Below, piece after piece: positions 51,836-60,829 of a stretch of DNA of 64,000 bases. Origin of the DNA: Bifidobacterium pullorum DSM 20433 (GTDB taxonomy: Bacteria > Actinomycetota > Actinomycetes > Actinomycetales > Bifidobacteriaceae). The notes under the pieces were generated by a model, which was not told the DNA's origin, searched no databases, and was given only the letters and a program-made list of their open reading frames with translations. The position numbers and the translations under genes were made by a program. The DNA is taken from the NCBI RefSeq assembly GCF_000771405.1, contig NZ_JDUI01000010.1, forward strand, positions 62,001-126,000, written 5' to 3'. The first letter of the stretch is position 1; each line of letters begins with the position of its first letter.

Positions 51836-53485
51836 TTAGGCGGATGGTTCCGCCAGGTAGACCACCGTTTTGGAGGCGGACCGCACGCCCCACATCCACT
51901 GGCATACGTCCACGATGTTCGGTGCCACTGCGATGGCCCACGCCACGAACACGATGAGCGCGATTGGCGCGTTACCGTTCAGCCAGACGTTATCGGATAC
52001 GGCGGAGAGCAAGGCCAAAGCCAGCGTGAAGATCAGGCCCCACAGCAGGTTCATCGCGTCATGCTGCAGGCTCCGTTCCTGGGCGGCCTGTTCCACCGCG
52101 TAGGCGATATCACGCGTGCGGATGCCGCGCTTGCGGTTGGATATCGCGTCGGTGCCGCATTCGCGCCATTGGCTGATGGCGTTGCGTGACTCGTAGCAGA
52201 ATTGGGCAAAACGGACGAATGGCATCTGCCCCAGTTGATCGGTGATTGAGCCATCCAGCATCAGGACGTTGCGGCGGTCGTCCCGCCCGACCATCTGGGC
52301 GAACGAGTTGCCGGATGCGGCGACCGCGATGAGCCGCGTACCCAGATGGTTGGCCATGGTCTGCTGGTAGACGAACTGGTACCAGTCCCGCAGCATGCGT
52401 TTGGTCAGCAAGCGTGCTTCGTGGCGGTCATCGGGTGGTTGGGCGGGATCTTCCGCGTGCCCGTCGGGCAGGTCTGCGCCCGCAATGATACGGAACGCGT
52501 CGGAACGCCGTGATACTGCGGCGATGGCGTTCAGTGTGGCGACGAAGGTGTGCTCCTGATTGGTGATGCCGTGGGCTTGCGCCAAGTCGTTTGGTAGACG
52601 GTATTGGTTGAGCAGCAGTGTTCTGCACCGTTCGGCGTTGGCGGCGAAATAGTGGTCGAATCCCGGGCTATGTACACGGGCCGCGAACTCGGGGGAGTTC
52701 TGGTTCTCATACAGGATGAGTCCCTGGCGTTCCGCGTCGATCCACTCCTGCCAACGCTGCCCCAGGAAACGGAATCGGTCGGCGGTACGGGTGTCGCCAT
52801 CATCCGGGAACAGGTGGGCGAAGGCTTCGGCGATGACGGCGGCCTTGCCGGTGCCGTTGGCTTCAGCTTCGGCGAGTCGGTTGGTGAATGTTGTGTAGAA
52901 CGATGCCGGCAGACTGAGCGCCTCCTGCTCGGTGACGGTGCGGTCGAGAGCTGAGTATTCCAGCGGGCGGATGGTGTACTGGTCGGGACGGCCCGCACAG
53001 GGGAGATCTTGGCTGTCGGCGTTGGGATTGGCTGTTTGTACCTTCTCCTGCACGGTGACGATGGTGCTCACCGTGAAGGCGACCAGACATTGCTCCAATG
53101 TCGGTTGACGGCCCGAGACGATGATGGAAGGGCCATCCTTATAGGACTTGCCGAGGATGCCGTTCACCGTGGCCGGGCCGAGCGCCAGGAAGAAGATACC
53201 GTCGAACAGTTCGGCATCGGTCAGCAGAATGCGGGGGCAATACAGGTACGCGGTGCGAATCACTCCCGCGAAATGCGTGGCGAACTGCACATGGTCGTTG
53301 AGCAGGCGCTCGCAGCGCCGCTCAAGGCCGTTCTTGAACCATAGATCCGAAGCTGACGGGCATGGGACTTCGCCTGGGATACCGGCTGTGTCCGCGTCAA
53401 CAGCGGCGGCGATCCGCTCCCACTCGCCAAGCTGCATGGTCGAATCGAAGTTCGTGATCTTGGCGGCGGAGGTACGTAGGGGCAT
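51836..53485 (-). CDS. Large protein of unknown function with C-terminal membrane hairpin
   Basis: 549 residues; not recognised. A soluble region of about 450 residues, rich in short helices and aromatics, is followed by two hydrophobic segments (about 468-488 LLWGLIFTLALALLSAVS and 498-520 APIALIVFVAWAIAVAPNIV). Notable stretches are FKNGLERRCERLLNDHVQFATHFAGVIRTAYLYCPRILLTDAELFDGIFFLALGP near the N-terminus and MLRDWYQFVYQQTMANHLGTRLIAV later. Start chosen at 53485 (MPLRTSAAKITNFDS): TACACT lies exactly 7 nt upstream and upstream codons look non-coding. A fragment of the gene is present at 51109-51181. Nothing in it resembles a glycosyltransferase. Confidence 0.75.
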   Translation of the reverse strand: MPLRTSAAKITNFDSTMQLGEWERIAAAVDADTAGIPGEVPCPSASDLWFKNGLERRCERLLNDHVQFATHFAGVIRTAYLYCPRILLTDAELFDGIFFLALGPATVNGILGKSYKDGPSIIVSGRQPTLEQCLVAFTVSTIVTVQEKVQTANPNADSQDLPCAGRPDQYTIRPLEYSALDRTVTEQEALSLPASFYTTFTNRLAEAEANGTGKAAVIAEAFAHLFPDDGDTRTADRFRFLGQRWQEWIDAERQGLILYENQNSPEFAARVHSPGFDHYFAANAERCRTLLLNQYRLPNDLAQAHGITNQEHTFVATLNAIAAVSRRSDAFRIIAGADLPDGHAEDPAQPPDDRHEARLLTKRMLRDWYQFVYQQTMANHLGTRLIAVAASGNSFAQMVGRDDRRNVLMLDGSITDQLGQMPFVRFAQFCYESRNAISQWRECGTDAISNRKRGIRTRDIAYAVEQAAQERSLQHDAMNLLWGLIFTLALALLSAVSDNVWLNGNAPIALIVFVAWAIAVAPNIVDVCQWMWGVRSASKTVVYLAEPSA

Positions 53486-53492
53486 AGCTTTC

Positions 53493-53498
53493 AGTGTA
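53493..53498 (-). promoter_or_regulatory. -10 box of a probable leaderless promoter for the unknown protein
   Basis: TACACT on the minus strand with exactly 7 nt to the ATG at 53485; no Shine-Dalgarno. Confidence 0.5.
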
Positions 53499-53568
53499 GT
53501 GGGGGTGGCGATAGCGATTGTCCGATATGCGGTTGTGGGAGAGTAAGGGGTGTGGGCAGGCCTCGTTC

Positions 53569-53599
53569 TATAATCGAGCATGTGACTTACATGGTAAGT
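53569..53599 (+). promoter_or_regulatory. Promoter region of the glycosyltransferase operon
   Basis: A TATAAT box at 53569-53574 is followed by a small inverted repeat ACTTAC-ATG-GTAAGT (53585-53599) at about +5, possibly an operator. No clear -35. A leader of about 105 nt leads to the GTG at 53686. Confidence 0.5.
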
Positions 53600-53685
53600 G
53601 GGTGCCCAGTTTGAGGAAGGGACTGGTGCTTGGCTGCTGTGCTTGTTTGGGAATGCGTTATTTCGGCCTCGGAGGTGGGACCTAG

Positions 53686-54846
53686 GTGAAGATAGCGATG
53701 GTTGGGCATAAACGTATCCCCTCCCGTGAAGGTGGGGTGGAAATCGTTGTGGAAGAGCTTGCAACTCGTATGGTCGCTCGTGGGGAACAGGTCGTGGCGT
53801 ACAGCCGCAAGGGCCATAACGTTGCCGGTTCGGAATTCGATAATGAATCGAATGTCAACGATCGCCCATACGTGTATAAAGGCGTGAAGGTGATTCCTGT
53901 CACGACTATAGACGCAAAGGGACTGGCCGCCCTCTCTTCCTCATTCTTCGCTACGTTGAAAGCCATTGCCGCTAGGCCTGACGTTATCCATTACCATGCC
54001 GAAGGTCCGTGTGTTATGTTGCGTTTGGCGCACTGGTTCGGGATCCGAACCGTTGCCACCATTCACGGACTCGACTGGCAGCGTGCCAAGTGGGGACGGT
54101 TCGCCTCTTGGTATTTGAAGTTTGGTGAACGTACCGCCGCTCGTTGCGCGGATGAAGTGATTGTGCTGAGTCGAAATATGCAGCGGTACTTCCGCGACAC
54201 CTATGGCCGTGAGACCCGGTTTATTCCCAACGGTATCGAACGTAGCGAGCCGGTTCGTGCTGACATCATTACTCAGCGATACGGTTTGGAGAAAGATGGA
54301 TACGTTCTGTTCCTGGGGCGAATCGTGCCGGAGAAGGGCGTGCACTACCTGATTGAAGCGTTCAAACGGCTTGACGCAGACAAGAAGCTGGTCATCGCCG
54401 GTGGCGCGTCTGATTCATCGGAATACTACGAGCAGATTCAATCGGCCGCTGCCGGTGATCCTCGGATTATTCTTACCGGATTCGTTGAGGGGCGGATGCT
54501 GCAGGAGCTGTACAGCAACGCTTACGTGTATGTGCTGTCCAGCGATCTGGAAGGCATGCCGATGAGCTTGCTGGAAGCCATGAGCTATGGCTGCTGCTGC
54601 TTGGTATCGGATATCCCTGAATGCACCGAGGTGGTGGAGGACCATGCCGTAGTATTCCGACATGGCGATGTGGACGATCTGGAACGCCAGTTGTCTGCGC
54701 TGATTGCCGCTCCTGAGCGCGTAAATGCGATGCGTAAGAATGCGTCGGAATTCGTGTGTGCAAAGTATTCATGGGATTCTGTTACGACTCGGACGCTTGC
54801 TCTTTACGATTCCCGCTTTGGAACGTCGGCTAAGGGCAGGAGGTGA
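53686..54846 (+). CDS. GT4-family glycosyltransferase
   Basis: 386 residues, GT-B fold. The N-terminal MKIAMVGHKRIPSREGGVEIVVEELATRMVARG with the Gly-rich acceptor loop is typical of rhamnosyl/glucosyl transferases of capsule clusters. The C-terminal domain has YVLFLGRIVPEKGVHYLIEAFKRL and the nucleotide-sugar-binding EGMPMSLLEAMSYGCCCLVSDIPECTEVV. It starts at GTG after GGAGGTGGGACCTAG. The next gene begins 4 nt after its stop, so the two are one operon. Donor and acceptor unknown. Confidence 0.9.
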   Translation: MKIAMVGHKRIPSREGGVEIVVEELATRMVARGEQVVAYSRKGHNVAGSEFDNESNVNDRPYVYKGVKVIPVTTIDAKGLAALSSSFFATLKAIAARPDVIHYHAEGPCVMLRLAHWFGIRTVATIHGLDWQRAKWGRFASWYLKFGERTAARCADEVIVLSRNMQRYFRDTYGRETRFIPNGIERSEPVRADIITQRYGLEKDGYVLFLGRIVPEKGVHYLIEAFKRLDADKKLVIAGGASDSSEYYEQIQSAAAGDPRIILTGFVEGRMLQELYSNAYVYVLSSDLEGMPMSLLEAMSYGCCCLVSDIPECTEVVEDHAVVFRHGDVDDLERQLSALIAAPERVNAMRKNASEFVCAKYSWDSVTTRTLALYDSRFGTSAKGRR

Positions 54847-54849
54847 GAC

Positions 54850-56169
54850 ATGCGCATTCTGCTGGTCAATAAGTTCTTCTACCGCAAGGGCGGCGCTGAG
54901 ACGTATTTCTTTGCACTTGCCGAGGGATTGCAAGCTCTTGGACACGAAGTCGCGTTCTTCTCCATGCAGCACCCGAATAACGAACCGAGCTACTGGAGTA
55001 AATACTTCGTTTCCGAAAAGGACTATGTAGGGGATATTTCCGCGTTCAAAAAGGTTCAGGAAGCCTCCACACTGATTTACTCTTTTGAAGCGAGACGTAA
55101 GTTCGAAGCGTTGCTAGAGGAATTTAAGCCAGATGTGATCCACATGAACAATGTGCATCGCCAGCTGACGCTTTCGATTCTTGATGCACCGTATTTGAAG
55201 AAACATCATGTGCCGGTGGTGTATACGGCGCATGATTACATTCTGCTGTGCCCGGCCTACACGATGGTGAATGGCAGGGGAGAAGTGTGTGACGCTTGCT
55301 TGGATAGGCGATTTATGCATGCCACAAAGAATGTGTGTGTGAAGGGATCGCGTGCCAAGAGTCTGCTTGCTTCTGCGGAAGCCGAATTTCTGAAGTATCA
55401 CCATTCGTATGACAAGATTGATGCGATTATCGCGCCTTCTGAATTCATGAAGAGCAAACTGGATGAGGGCGGATACGCAGGGCGTACCATTACCATGCAG
55501 AACTTCCTGACCGATTCGCAGATGGAAATGGCTCGCAAGGTTACGAATACACGCAAGTTTGAAGACAGTGCTTCCGGGAAGCGACCCTATTTTTTGTTCT
55601 TCGGCAGGCTTTCCCAAGAGAAAGGCATTCTCACGTTGGTTCGTGCCTTCCTGAAGGCCGCGGATTCTGGAAATACGCATGATGAGTTTCGCCTTCCTTC
55701 TAACTGGGATCTTCATATTGTTGGTGATGGCCCAGAACGTTCTGAGATAGAGTGCCTTGTCGTTGAAGCTGGTTCTCAAGCGGCTTCGCGCATCCATCTT
55801 CTCGGATACAAGTCCGGCGAGGATTTACAGCGTGAAGTAGGCAATGCTCGTTTCAGCGTGCTGAGTTCCGAATGGCGTGAGAACATGCCTTATTCCGGAT
55901 TGGAATCACTTGCTGCGCAAACACCGGTGATTGGCACCAGGATTGGTGGTATTCCCGAACTAGTGGTGGAAGGCAAGACCGGTTTTGCATTTGAGCCTGG
56001 CAATGCGAGCGATTTGGCAGAGATTCTTGGAAAGGCCTCGCGTGTAAGCGAAAGTGACTACCAGGTCATGCAGCGGGCTTGCAACGAATACGTGAGTGAA
56101 CGCTGTGGACAAACGGACTACGTACATCAGCTCGAAATTTTTTATAGGAGAACTGCGAGTGGTAAATAA
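54850..56169 (+). CDS. GT4-family glycosyltransferase
   Basis: 439 residues. MRILLVNKFFYRKGGAETYFFALAEGLQALGHEVAFFSMQHPNN opens a GT-B fold; VVYTAHDYILLCPAYTMVNGRGEVCDACLDRRF has the Cys pair common in this subgroup; PYFLFFGRLSQEKGILTLVRAFL and ENMPYSGLESLAAQTPVIGTRIGGIPELVVEGKTGFAFEPG form the donor site. AGGAGGTGAGAC is a near-perfect ribosome-binding site. It overlaps the next gene by 11 nt. Confidence 0.91.
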   Translation: MRILLVNKFFYRKGGAETYFFALAEGLQALGHEVAFFSMQHPNNEPSYWSKYFVSEKDYVGDISAFKKVQEASTLIYSFEARRKFEALLEEFKPDVIHMNNVHRQLTLSILDAPYLKKHHVPVVYTAHDYILLCPAYTMVNGRGEVCDACLDRRFMHATKNVCVKGSRAKSLLASAEAEFLKYHHSYDKIDAIIAPSEFMKSKLDEGGYAGRTITMQNFLTDSQMEMARKVTNTRKFEDSASGKRPYFLFFGRLSQEKGILTLVRAFLKAADSGNTHDEFRLPSNWDLHIVGDGPERSEIECLVVEAGSQAASRIHLLGYKSGEDLQREVGNARFSVLSSEWRENMPYSGLESLAAQTPVIGTRIGGIPELVVEGKTGFAFEPGNASDLAEILGKASRVSESDYQVMQRACNEYVSERCGQTDYVHQLEIFYRRTASGK

Positions 56170-57172
56170 GCACAACAGCCTGAAACGTATTGTCCACCGT
56201 GCTTCTGAGGAGTTGCATGCTTCACGGATGATTGCGAAAGAGACTTCTTGGAGCGAAGGCGTAAATGCGTTTCGAGCAAAGCTTGATATTCAGGTGATGA
56301 ACCATAACGGGTATCGAGAGTCAGAAGCCGTTAAGGCGCATCTACTGCGCAAGCACGAAGCCGTTCTGCAGTATTTGGAGAATCGTTTTGGAGACTATTA
56401 CGCTTCGTATGACTACAGCGTTCCTCTTCCTCCAGTTGATCCGGATAAGAATAATAAGATTTGGATGTGCTGGTGGCAGGGCTTGGAGTCCGCTCCAGAA
56501 ATCGTAAGGGCTTGTGTCGGATCAGTCCGGCGTAATGCTGGCGGTCGTGAAGTTGTCATCATCACTGATGAAAATGTTAAGGAGTATGCTGATATTCCCC
56601 AATGGATATGGGACAAGGTCAGAAGGGGAACTATTACGAGGACGAACCTTTCCGATTTATTGAGACTGACCTTGCTTGCTGAACATGGGGGTATGTGGTT
56701 GGATGCAACCTTTTATTGTTGTCGACAGCTCTCTGGACCGATTTATGACGTGCCTTTGTTCTCGATAAAGCGTCCTGATTATTTACATGCTTCAGTCGCC
56801 GGAGGAATGTTTGCAGGGTATTCGTTGAGCTGCGATGCAGAACATAGGCGCGTTTTCCAAACAGTTCGTGATTTTTTCCTTGAATATTGGCGAAAGAGTG
56901 ATTTTATGATTGACTATCTACTTGTCGATTATTTAATTGTTCTTGCTCAGCGTCATGATCCATGGATTGCTGAAGCCTTTAACAAGATTCAACCTAACAA
57001 TCCACAGTGCGATGAGTTGTACAAAATTCTCGATCATCCCTATAGCAAGAAGCAATGGGAAAAGCTCTCTGCTAATACAGATTTATTCAAATTGACCTGG
57101 AAGAGGAATTATTCAGTAGAGAAGAGTGTCCCATCTTTTTATAAGATGGTTATAGAGTCTAAACTTATCTGA
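56159..57172 (+). CDS. Capsular polysaccharide glycosyltransferase (GT32/Caps_synth-like)
   Basis: 337 residues. The Caps_synth motif NNKIWMCWWQGLESAPEIVRACVGSVRRNAGGREVVIITDEN is followed by RTNLSDLLRLTLLAEHGGMWLDATFYC, with the DXD-like WLDA. The GTG at 56159 is chosen because TAGGAG lies about 9 nt upstream; an in-frame ATG at 56096 lies deep in the previous gene. Base composition becomes A+T-rich here. Confidence 0.85.
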   Translation: MVNKHNSLKRIVHRASEELHASRMIAKETSWSEGVNAFRAKLDIQVMNHNGYRESEAVKAHLLRKHEAVLQYLENRFGDYYASYDYSVPLPPVDPDKNNKIWMCWWQGLESAPEIVRACVGSVRRNAGGREVVIITDENVKEYADIPQWIWDKVRRGTITRTNLSDLLRLTLLAEHGGMWLDATFYCCRQLSGPIYDVPLFSIKRPDYLHASVAGGMFAGYSLSCDAEHRRVFQTVRDFFLEYWRKSDFMIDYLLVDYLIVLAQRHDPWIAEAFNKIQPNNPQCDELYKILDHPYSKKQWEKLSANTDLFKLTWKRNYSVEKSVPSFYKMVIESKLI

Positions 57173-57206
57173 TATGTGTGTGATGACAGAAGGTAGAAGA
57201 TAGCTA

Positions 57207-57986
57207 ATGAACATGAAGAAGATACATTATTGTTGGTTTGGTGGAAAAGAATTACCTGAATATGCTCGTGCGAATATCGAATCGTGGAAAAAGTATGCTC
57301 CAGATTATGAGATAATCGAATGGAATGAAAAGAATTTTAATCTTAAGGAACATAAATACGCAGAGGATGCGTTCAAGTCAGGAAAGATGGCTTATGTCAG
57401 TGATTATGTAAGGTTCTGGGTCTTGCGTGAATACGGCGGTATTTATATGGATGTCGGAACTGAACTGATAAAGCCAATTAAACCTTTGGAGGAATCAATT
57501 CCTTTTGCCGCGATAGAGGGATTTTCAAATACCGTAAATAGCGGGCTAATAGTTGCTTGTGATAAAAATGATGCAATGATTGATATGATTGTTCATAAAT
57601 ATGATGTAACGGAATACATTGATGACGATTTGTTTCGCAAAAATCATACCGTAAATCATATGTGGACGGATATATTGAATCGATATGGATACGTTCAGGA
57701 AGATAGGACGCAAAAAATTCAGAATTGGACGTTCTTCTCTTCTGATTTCTTTAACCCAATTTATGGCTTCGGTGGATTTAAGGTTAAAAAAAATACTTAC
57801 GCCATCCATCATTATAGTGCTTCATGGAAAAATACAAAAGAAAGAAAGAAGGATCATCTTGGGGATTCTTTCTCGTTTTTTTGCGGAAGACGTTTGGGAG
57901 ACGTTATAGCGCGGATTATCGTTGAATTTCAATTTGAGTCAAAAAAAGATGCAATAAAGAATATTGTAAATAAATGTAGGAAATAA
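57207..57986 (+). CDS. GT32-family glycosyltransferase (OCH1/capsular type)
   Basis: 259 residues. KKIHYCWFGGKELPEYARANIESWKKYAPDYEIIEWNEKNF and the DXD region AYVSDYVRFWVLREYGGIYMDVGTELIKP define the family; HHYSASW near the C-terminus is also conserved. AAGGTAGAAGATAGCTA precedes the ATG. Strongly A+T-rich. An A8 run at 57786-57793 lies in the coding frame. Confidence 0.9.
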   Translation: MNMKKIHYCWFGGKELPEYARANIESWKKYAPDYEIIEWNEKNFNLKEHKYAEDAFKSGKMAYVSDYVRFWVLREYGGIYMDVGTELIKPIKPLEESIPFAAIEGFSNTVNSGLIVACDKNDAMIDMIVHKYDVTEYIDDDLFRKNHTVNHMWTDILNRYGYVQEDRTQKIQNWTFFSSDFFNPIYGFGGFKVKKNTYAIHHYSASWKNTKERKKDHLGDSFSFFCGRRLGDVIARIIVEFQFESKKDAIKNIVNKCRK

Positions 57987-58007
57987 AATTGATTTATGGA
58001 GTAATGG

Positions 58008-58544
58008 ATGTTTAAACTATTTGATCTTAGCAAGAGCGACTTGATCCGATATGCGTGGGAAACATGTATATCCGTTTTTGCTATCCAATATATAACCAAT
58101 AAGATTTTCAGGTTGCAAGTGGCCTTTTGTTTTGAGCAGACTGATGGTGTACCTCGGCTCGTGAGTCATTTTCTTCGGATGATTAATCGAAATGAAAGCA
58201 TTGCTAAAGATACAAAATTTGGGTATGGCTTATACATTGGGCATAACCGTCTGGTGGTCGTGAATCCAACAGCGGCGATTGAGGACGCAATTAAACTGTC
58301 TCGGTTCGCAACAATTGGCTCAGATGAGGGTCATGCGACAAAAACATGGAATAATGTTTATGCTGATTTGTCAACTTGCGTCGTTGAAAATATGAAAATC
58401 GGTAATACTGTCGCGATTAAAGAAGGGACGGTTGTGCCAAAAGACATTCCGAGCGCTGCTACGGCAGCAGGTAATTATTGCAGAGGATTGAATTACTGTA
58501 GGCCAGTCAGATTTATTGTTAATCGATGGACGATTAAGTCTTGA
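58008..58544 (+). CDS. Serine acetyltransferase-like hexapeptide protein, degenerate
   Basis: 178 residues. The layout follows CysE-type capsule acetyltransferases: a helical N-terminus, GYGLYIGHNRLVVVNPTAAIEDAIKLSRFATIG, then NMKIGNTVAIKEGTVVPKDIP. Both candidate catalytic His positions (GHN and GHATKTW) remain, but many left-handed beta-helix turns have lost their usual Gly/Ile/Val pattern. It may be a diverged sugar or serine O-acetyltransferase, or be losing activity. GGAGTAATGG precedes the ATG. Confidence 0.7.
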   Translation: MFKLFDLSKSDLIRYAWETCISVFAIQYITNKIFRLQVAFCFEQTDGVPRLVSHFLRMINRNESIAKDTKFGYGLYIGHNRLVVVNPTAAIEDAIKLSRFATIGSDEGHATKTWNNVYADLSTCVVENMKIGNTVAIKEGTVVPKDIPSAATAAGNYCRGLNYCRPVRFIVNRWTIKS

Positions 58545-58621
58545 CTCGTGCTGAGAGATAGGTGTCTTGATTCAAACCGTGTTCTTGATTGTAAGAGTGT
58601 AAGCGTCGAAATAGGTTTTTT

Positions 58622-59761
58622 ATGAAGGTGCGAGTATTTAGCATTGAAGCTATTAATAGTTCCTTAAAAATGGGTTTGTTTATTTTCACCCTGAATAGTT
58701 TTTGGGGGTCTAGTAATATTTTTGCATGCCCAAATAGTGTCAATGTTGTTCTAACTCTTGGTGGAATAATCTGCCTTCTTTTTTCGATTTTTAAAAGAAG
58801 GCATAACTATAGAACCATATTTGCATACTCGCTTTTAATTTTACTTGGCGCATCTGCTTATTATATTACAAGGTTGAGCCTTGTTCTTGTTCTTATTTTA
58901 TCCTGTCTTGCTATTCGGCATGTTGATTTTGATTCCATTTGTTCTTTCCTTTTTCATTACAATATACTCTTTTTTATAATTCATTGCTTTTTCTTGATTG
59001 CAACGCTTCCCTTCAAGTTTACTGATTATATTGTTTATTCCGTTGATCGTACGCGGTTTAATTTTGGTTTTTTGCATGCAAATCTTTTTTCTATATACAT
59101 ATTGAATATTACTTTAATGTGGCTATGGTTAAATAGAAGACATATTAGCAATCGTATTGTTGTAATGGTTGCACTTATATTGTTGTCGACGTCGGTGCTT
59201 TCCAAGACCAGGACACTCATTGTTGTCACGGTTATAATCATTCTGCTCCTTTGTTTAGTCAGAATTATTAATAGAAATAATCTTTTCCTTAGTATTTGCT
59301 CTGGGTATGGTGCGGTTCTCTTCTATGGATTGTTCTTCTTTTTGTGGCAGGGATTCGTAAAGTCAAATTCTTTGGTTATCTACGTGGATGATCTTCTTTC
59401 CGCGAGGATACGTCAAGGTGCCTATGTTATGACCCAATACGGTTTTTCTTTTTTGGGACAATCGATTACGAGAAGTGGTATTCAATGGGATTCCCTGTAT
59501 CGTCTTACTGACTTTACTTTTGATGATATATATTCATATTTCTCATTTAATATTGGTTTAATATGGTTCATATTACTTGCTGTGTGTATTCGCTCAATTG
59601 CTAAGGGAAAAAACAACTGGGTGAATGTGTATATAATCATTTGGCTTATTCTTGGTATAACAGATGTCCATGTGCTTAGTTGCTATGTATGTTTTATAGC
59701 ACTTTTCCTTTCACGTGCTTTCCGAGCAAAAGATAATCATGATTCAATGTTTTCTGCGTAA
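58622..59761 (+). CDS. Wzy-like polysaccharide polymerase (multi-pass membrane protein)
   Basis: 379 residues with about 10 hydrophobic segments and a large loop between about 235 and 300 (VKSNSLVIYVDDLLSARIRQGAYVMTQYGFSFLGQSITRSG). The loop resembles the catalytic region of EpsG/Wzy-type O-antigen or capsule polymerases. These proteins diverge so much that topology and cluster context carry the call. Very A+T-rich. Start uncertain: the ATG at 58622 has a poor ribosome-binding site. Confidence 0.75.
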   Translation: MKVRVFSIEAINSSLKMGLFIFTLNSFWGSSNIFACPNSVNVVLTLGGIICLLFSIFKRRHNYRTIFAYSLLILLGASAYYITRLSLVLVLILSCLAIRHVDFDSICSFLFHYNILFFIIHCFFLIATLPFKFTDYIVYSVDRTRFNFGFLHANLFSIYILNITLMWLWLNRRHISNRIVVMVALILLSTSVLSKTRTLIVVTVIIILLLCLVRIINRNNLFLSICSGYGAVLFYGLFFFLWQGFVKSNSLVIYVDDLLSARIRQGAYVMTQYGFSFLGQSITRSGIQWDSLYRLTDFTFDDIYSYFSFNIGLIWFILLAVCIRSIAKGKNNWVNVYIIIWLILGITDVHVLSCYVCFIALFLSRAFRAKDNHDSMFSA

Positions 59762-59776
59762 GGATAGTGAGCAAAC

Positions 59777-60829
59777 ATGTCTGTTAGCGTAATAATTCCC
59801 GCTTTTCAAGCTGCCAATACAATTTGTACGACTTTGTCATCAGTCATGAAGATATCTTCTGCTGTTGAAATTATCGTAATCGACGATGGTTCAACAGATG
59901 GTACTGGAGACCTTGTCAGAGCACGGTTTAAAGACGGTCGCGTCAGAGTTGTGTCGCAGTCCAATAGTGGACGGTCAGCGGCGAGGAATCGCGGGATTAC
60001 TGAATCCACTGGTGATTGGATCATGTTTGTGGATGCCGATGATCAAATCCTTTCGGATGAAGTGTCTTGTTTCCTCAATGATGAGAGGAGCGCTTCGCTA
60101 TATAATCTTGTTTGTTTTCCTTTTACTAGCAAGATGGATGAGAATGCTTCCTGTGTGGCTGAGCGCAAAACAATTTCAGCTAATAGTGTTGCTAGTGTAA
60201 TGGTGCGTGAAGAGGGTCGGGCTTCGTTGCATGCCAGTTATGAATTGAATTCGTGTTGGTCGAAATTGTATCGGAGGGACAGGTTAGTCGCTCCAGATGG
60301 AAGCCTTATGGTAGCTTTCCCGATGGGCGTCAGATTTTCTGAGGACAGGCTTTTCAACCTTAATTATCTTAAATGTCTTGGTGATGACAAGATTCTATTT
60401 ATGAATGGTAAGCCATTATATCTGTGGAATGTGAATGGTTCCAATACTGTGGGCACTGTTAGGATAAGTGATATTGATAGTATCTTCCAGTATGCGAATG
60501 CGGTAGCGAATCTTGTGAAGGAGAATGTTATTTCGGCCAATGAGGCGGACTCCTTGATTTCTCGAGAAGCGCTGAATCAATTTAGTCGAAGTGTCGAAAC
60601 TGATAATTTTGACCATGATTCAGTGAAAGAACATTGGGAGAAAGTTTTGTCAGATGAAAGAATTTTTGCTTCCCTGGGGGATGAGGTGCCTGCCGATGTC
60701 TATGGGGCGTTTGGCCATAGAAGATTGGCTATTTGGCTGCTGAAGCATGGCAAAGTCGACGAGGCGATGAAATTCTGCAGATTTCTATGGAATGTTAAAG
60801 TATCCATAAAAGAATGGGATAAGAAATGA
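59777..60829 (+). CDS. GT2-family glycosyltransferase
   Basis: 350 residues, GT-A fold. SVSVIIPAFQAANTICTTLSSVMKISSAVEIIVIDDGSTDGTGDLV, SNSGRSAARNRGITESTGDWIMFVDADDQI (DXD) and FSEDRLFNLNYLKCL are visible. The C-terminal 100 residues are helical. Its stop overlaps the next ATG (ATGA). Confidence 0.9.
   Translation: MSVSVIIPAFQAANTICTTLSSVMKISSAVEIIVIDDGSTDGTGDLVRARFKDGRVRVVSQSNSGRSAARNRGITESTGDWIMFVDADDQILSDEVSCFLNDERSASLYNLVCFPFTSKMDENASCVAERKTISANSVASVMVREEGRASLHASYELNSCWSKLYRRDRLVAPDGSLMVAFPMGVRFSEDRLFNLNYLKCLGDDKILFMNGKPLYLWNVNGSNTVGTVRISDIDSIFQYANAVANLVKENVISANEADSLISREALNQFSRSVETDNFDHDSVKEHWEKVLSDERIFASLGDEVPADVYGAFGHRRLAIWLLKHGKVDEAMKFCRFLWNVKVSIKEWDKK

Noticed and set aside
57786..57793. 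A8 run in the GT32 gene as a second phase-variable tract
   Set aside because: An eight-A run is expected by chance in such A+T-rich DNA and slips far less than G10; not enough to call a switch.
58545..58621. Extra coding sequence before the Wzy-like gene
   Set aside because: Short A+T-rich stretch with stops in all frames; only a spacer.
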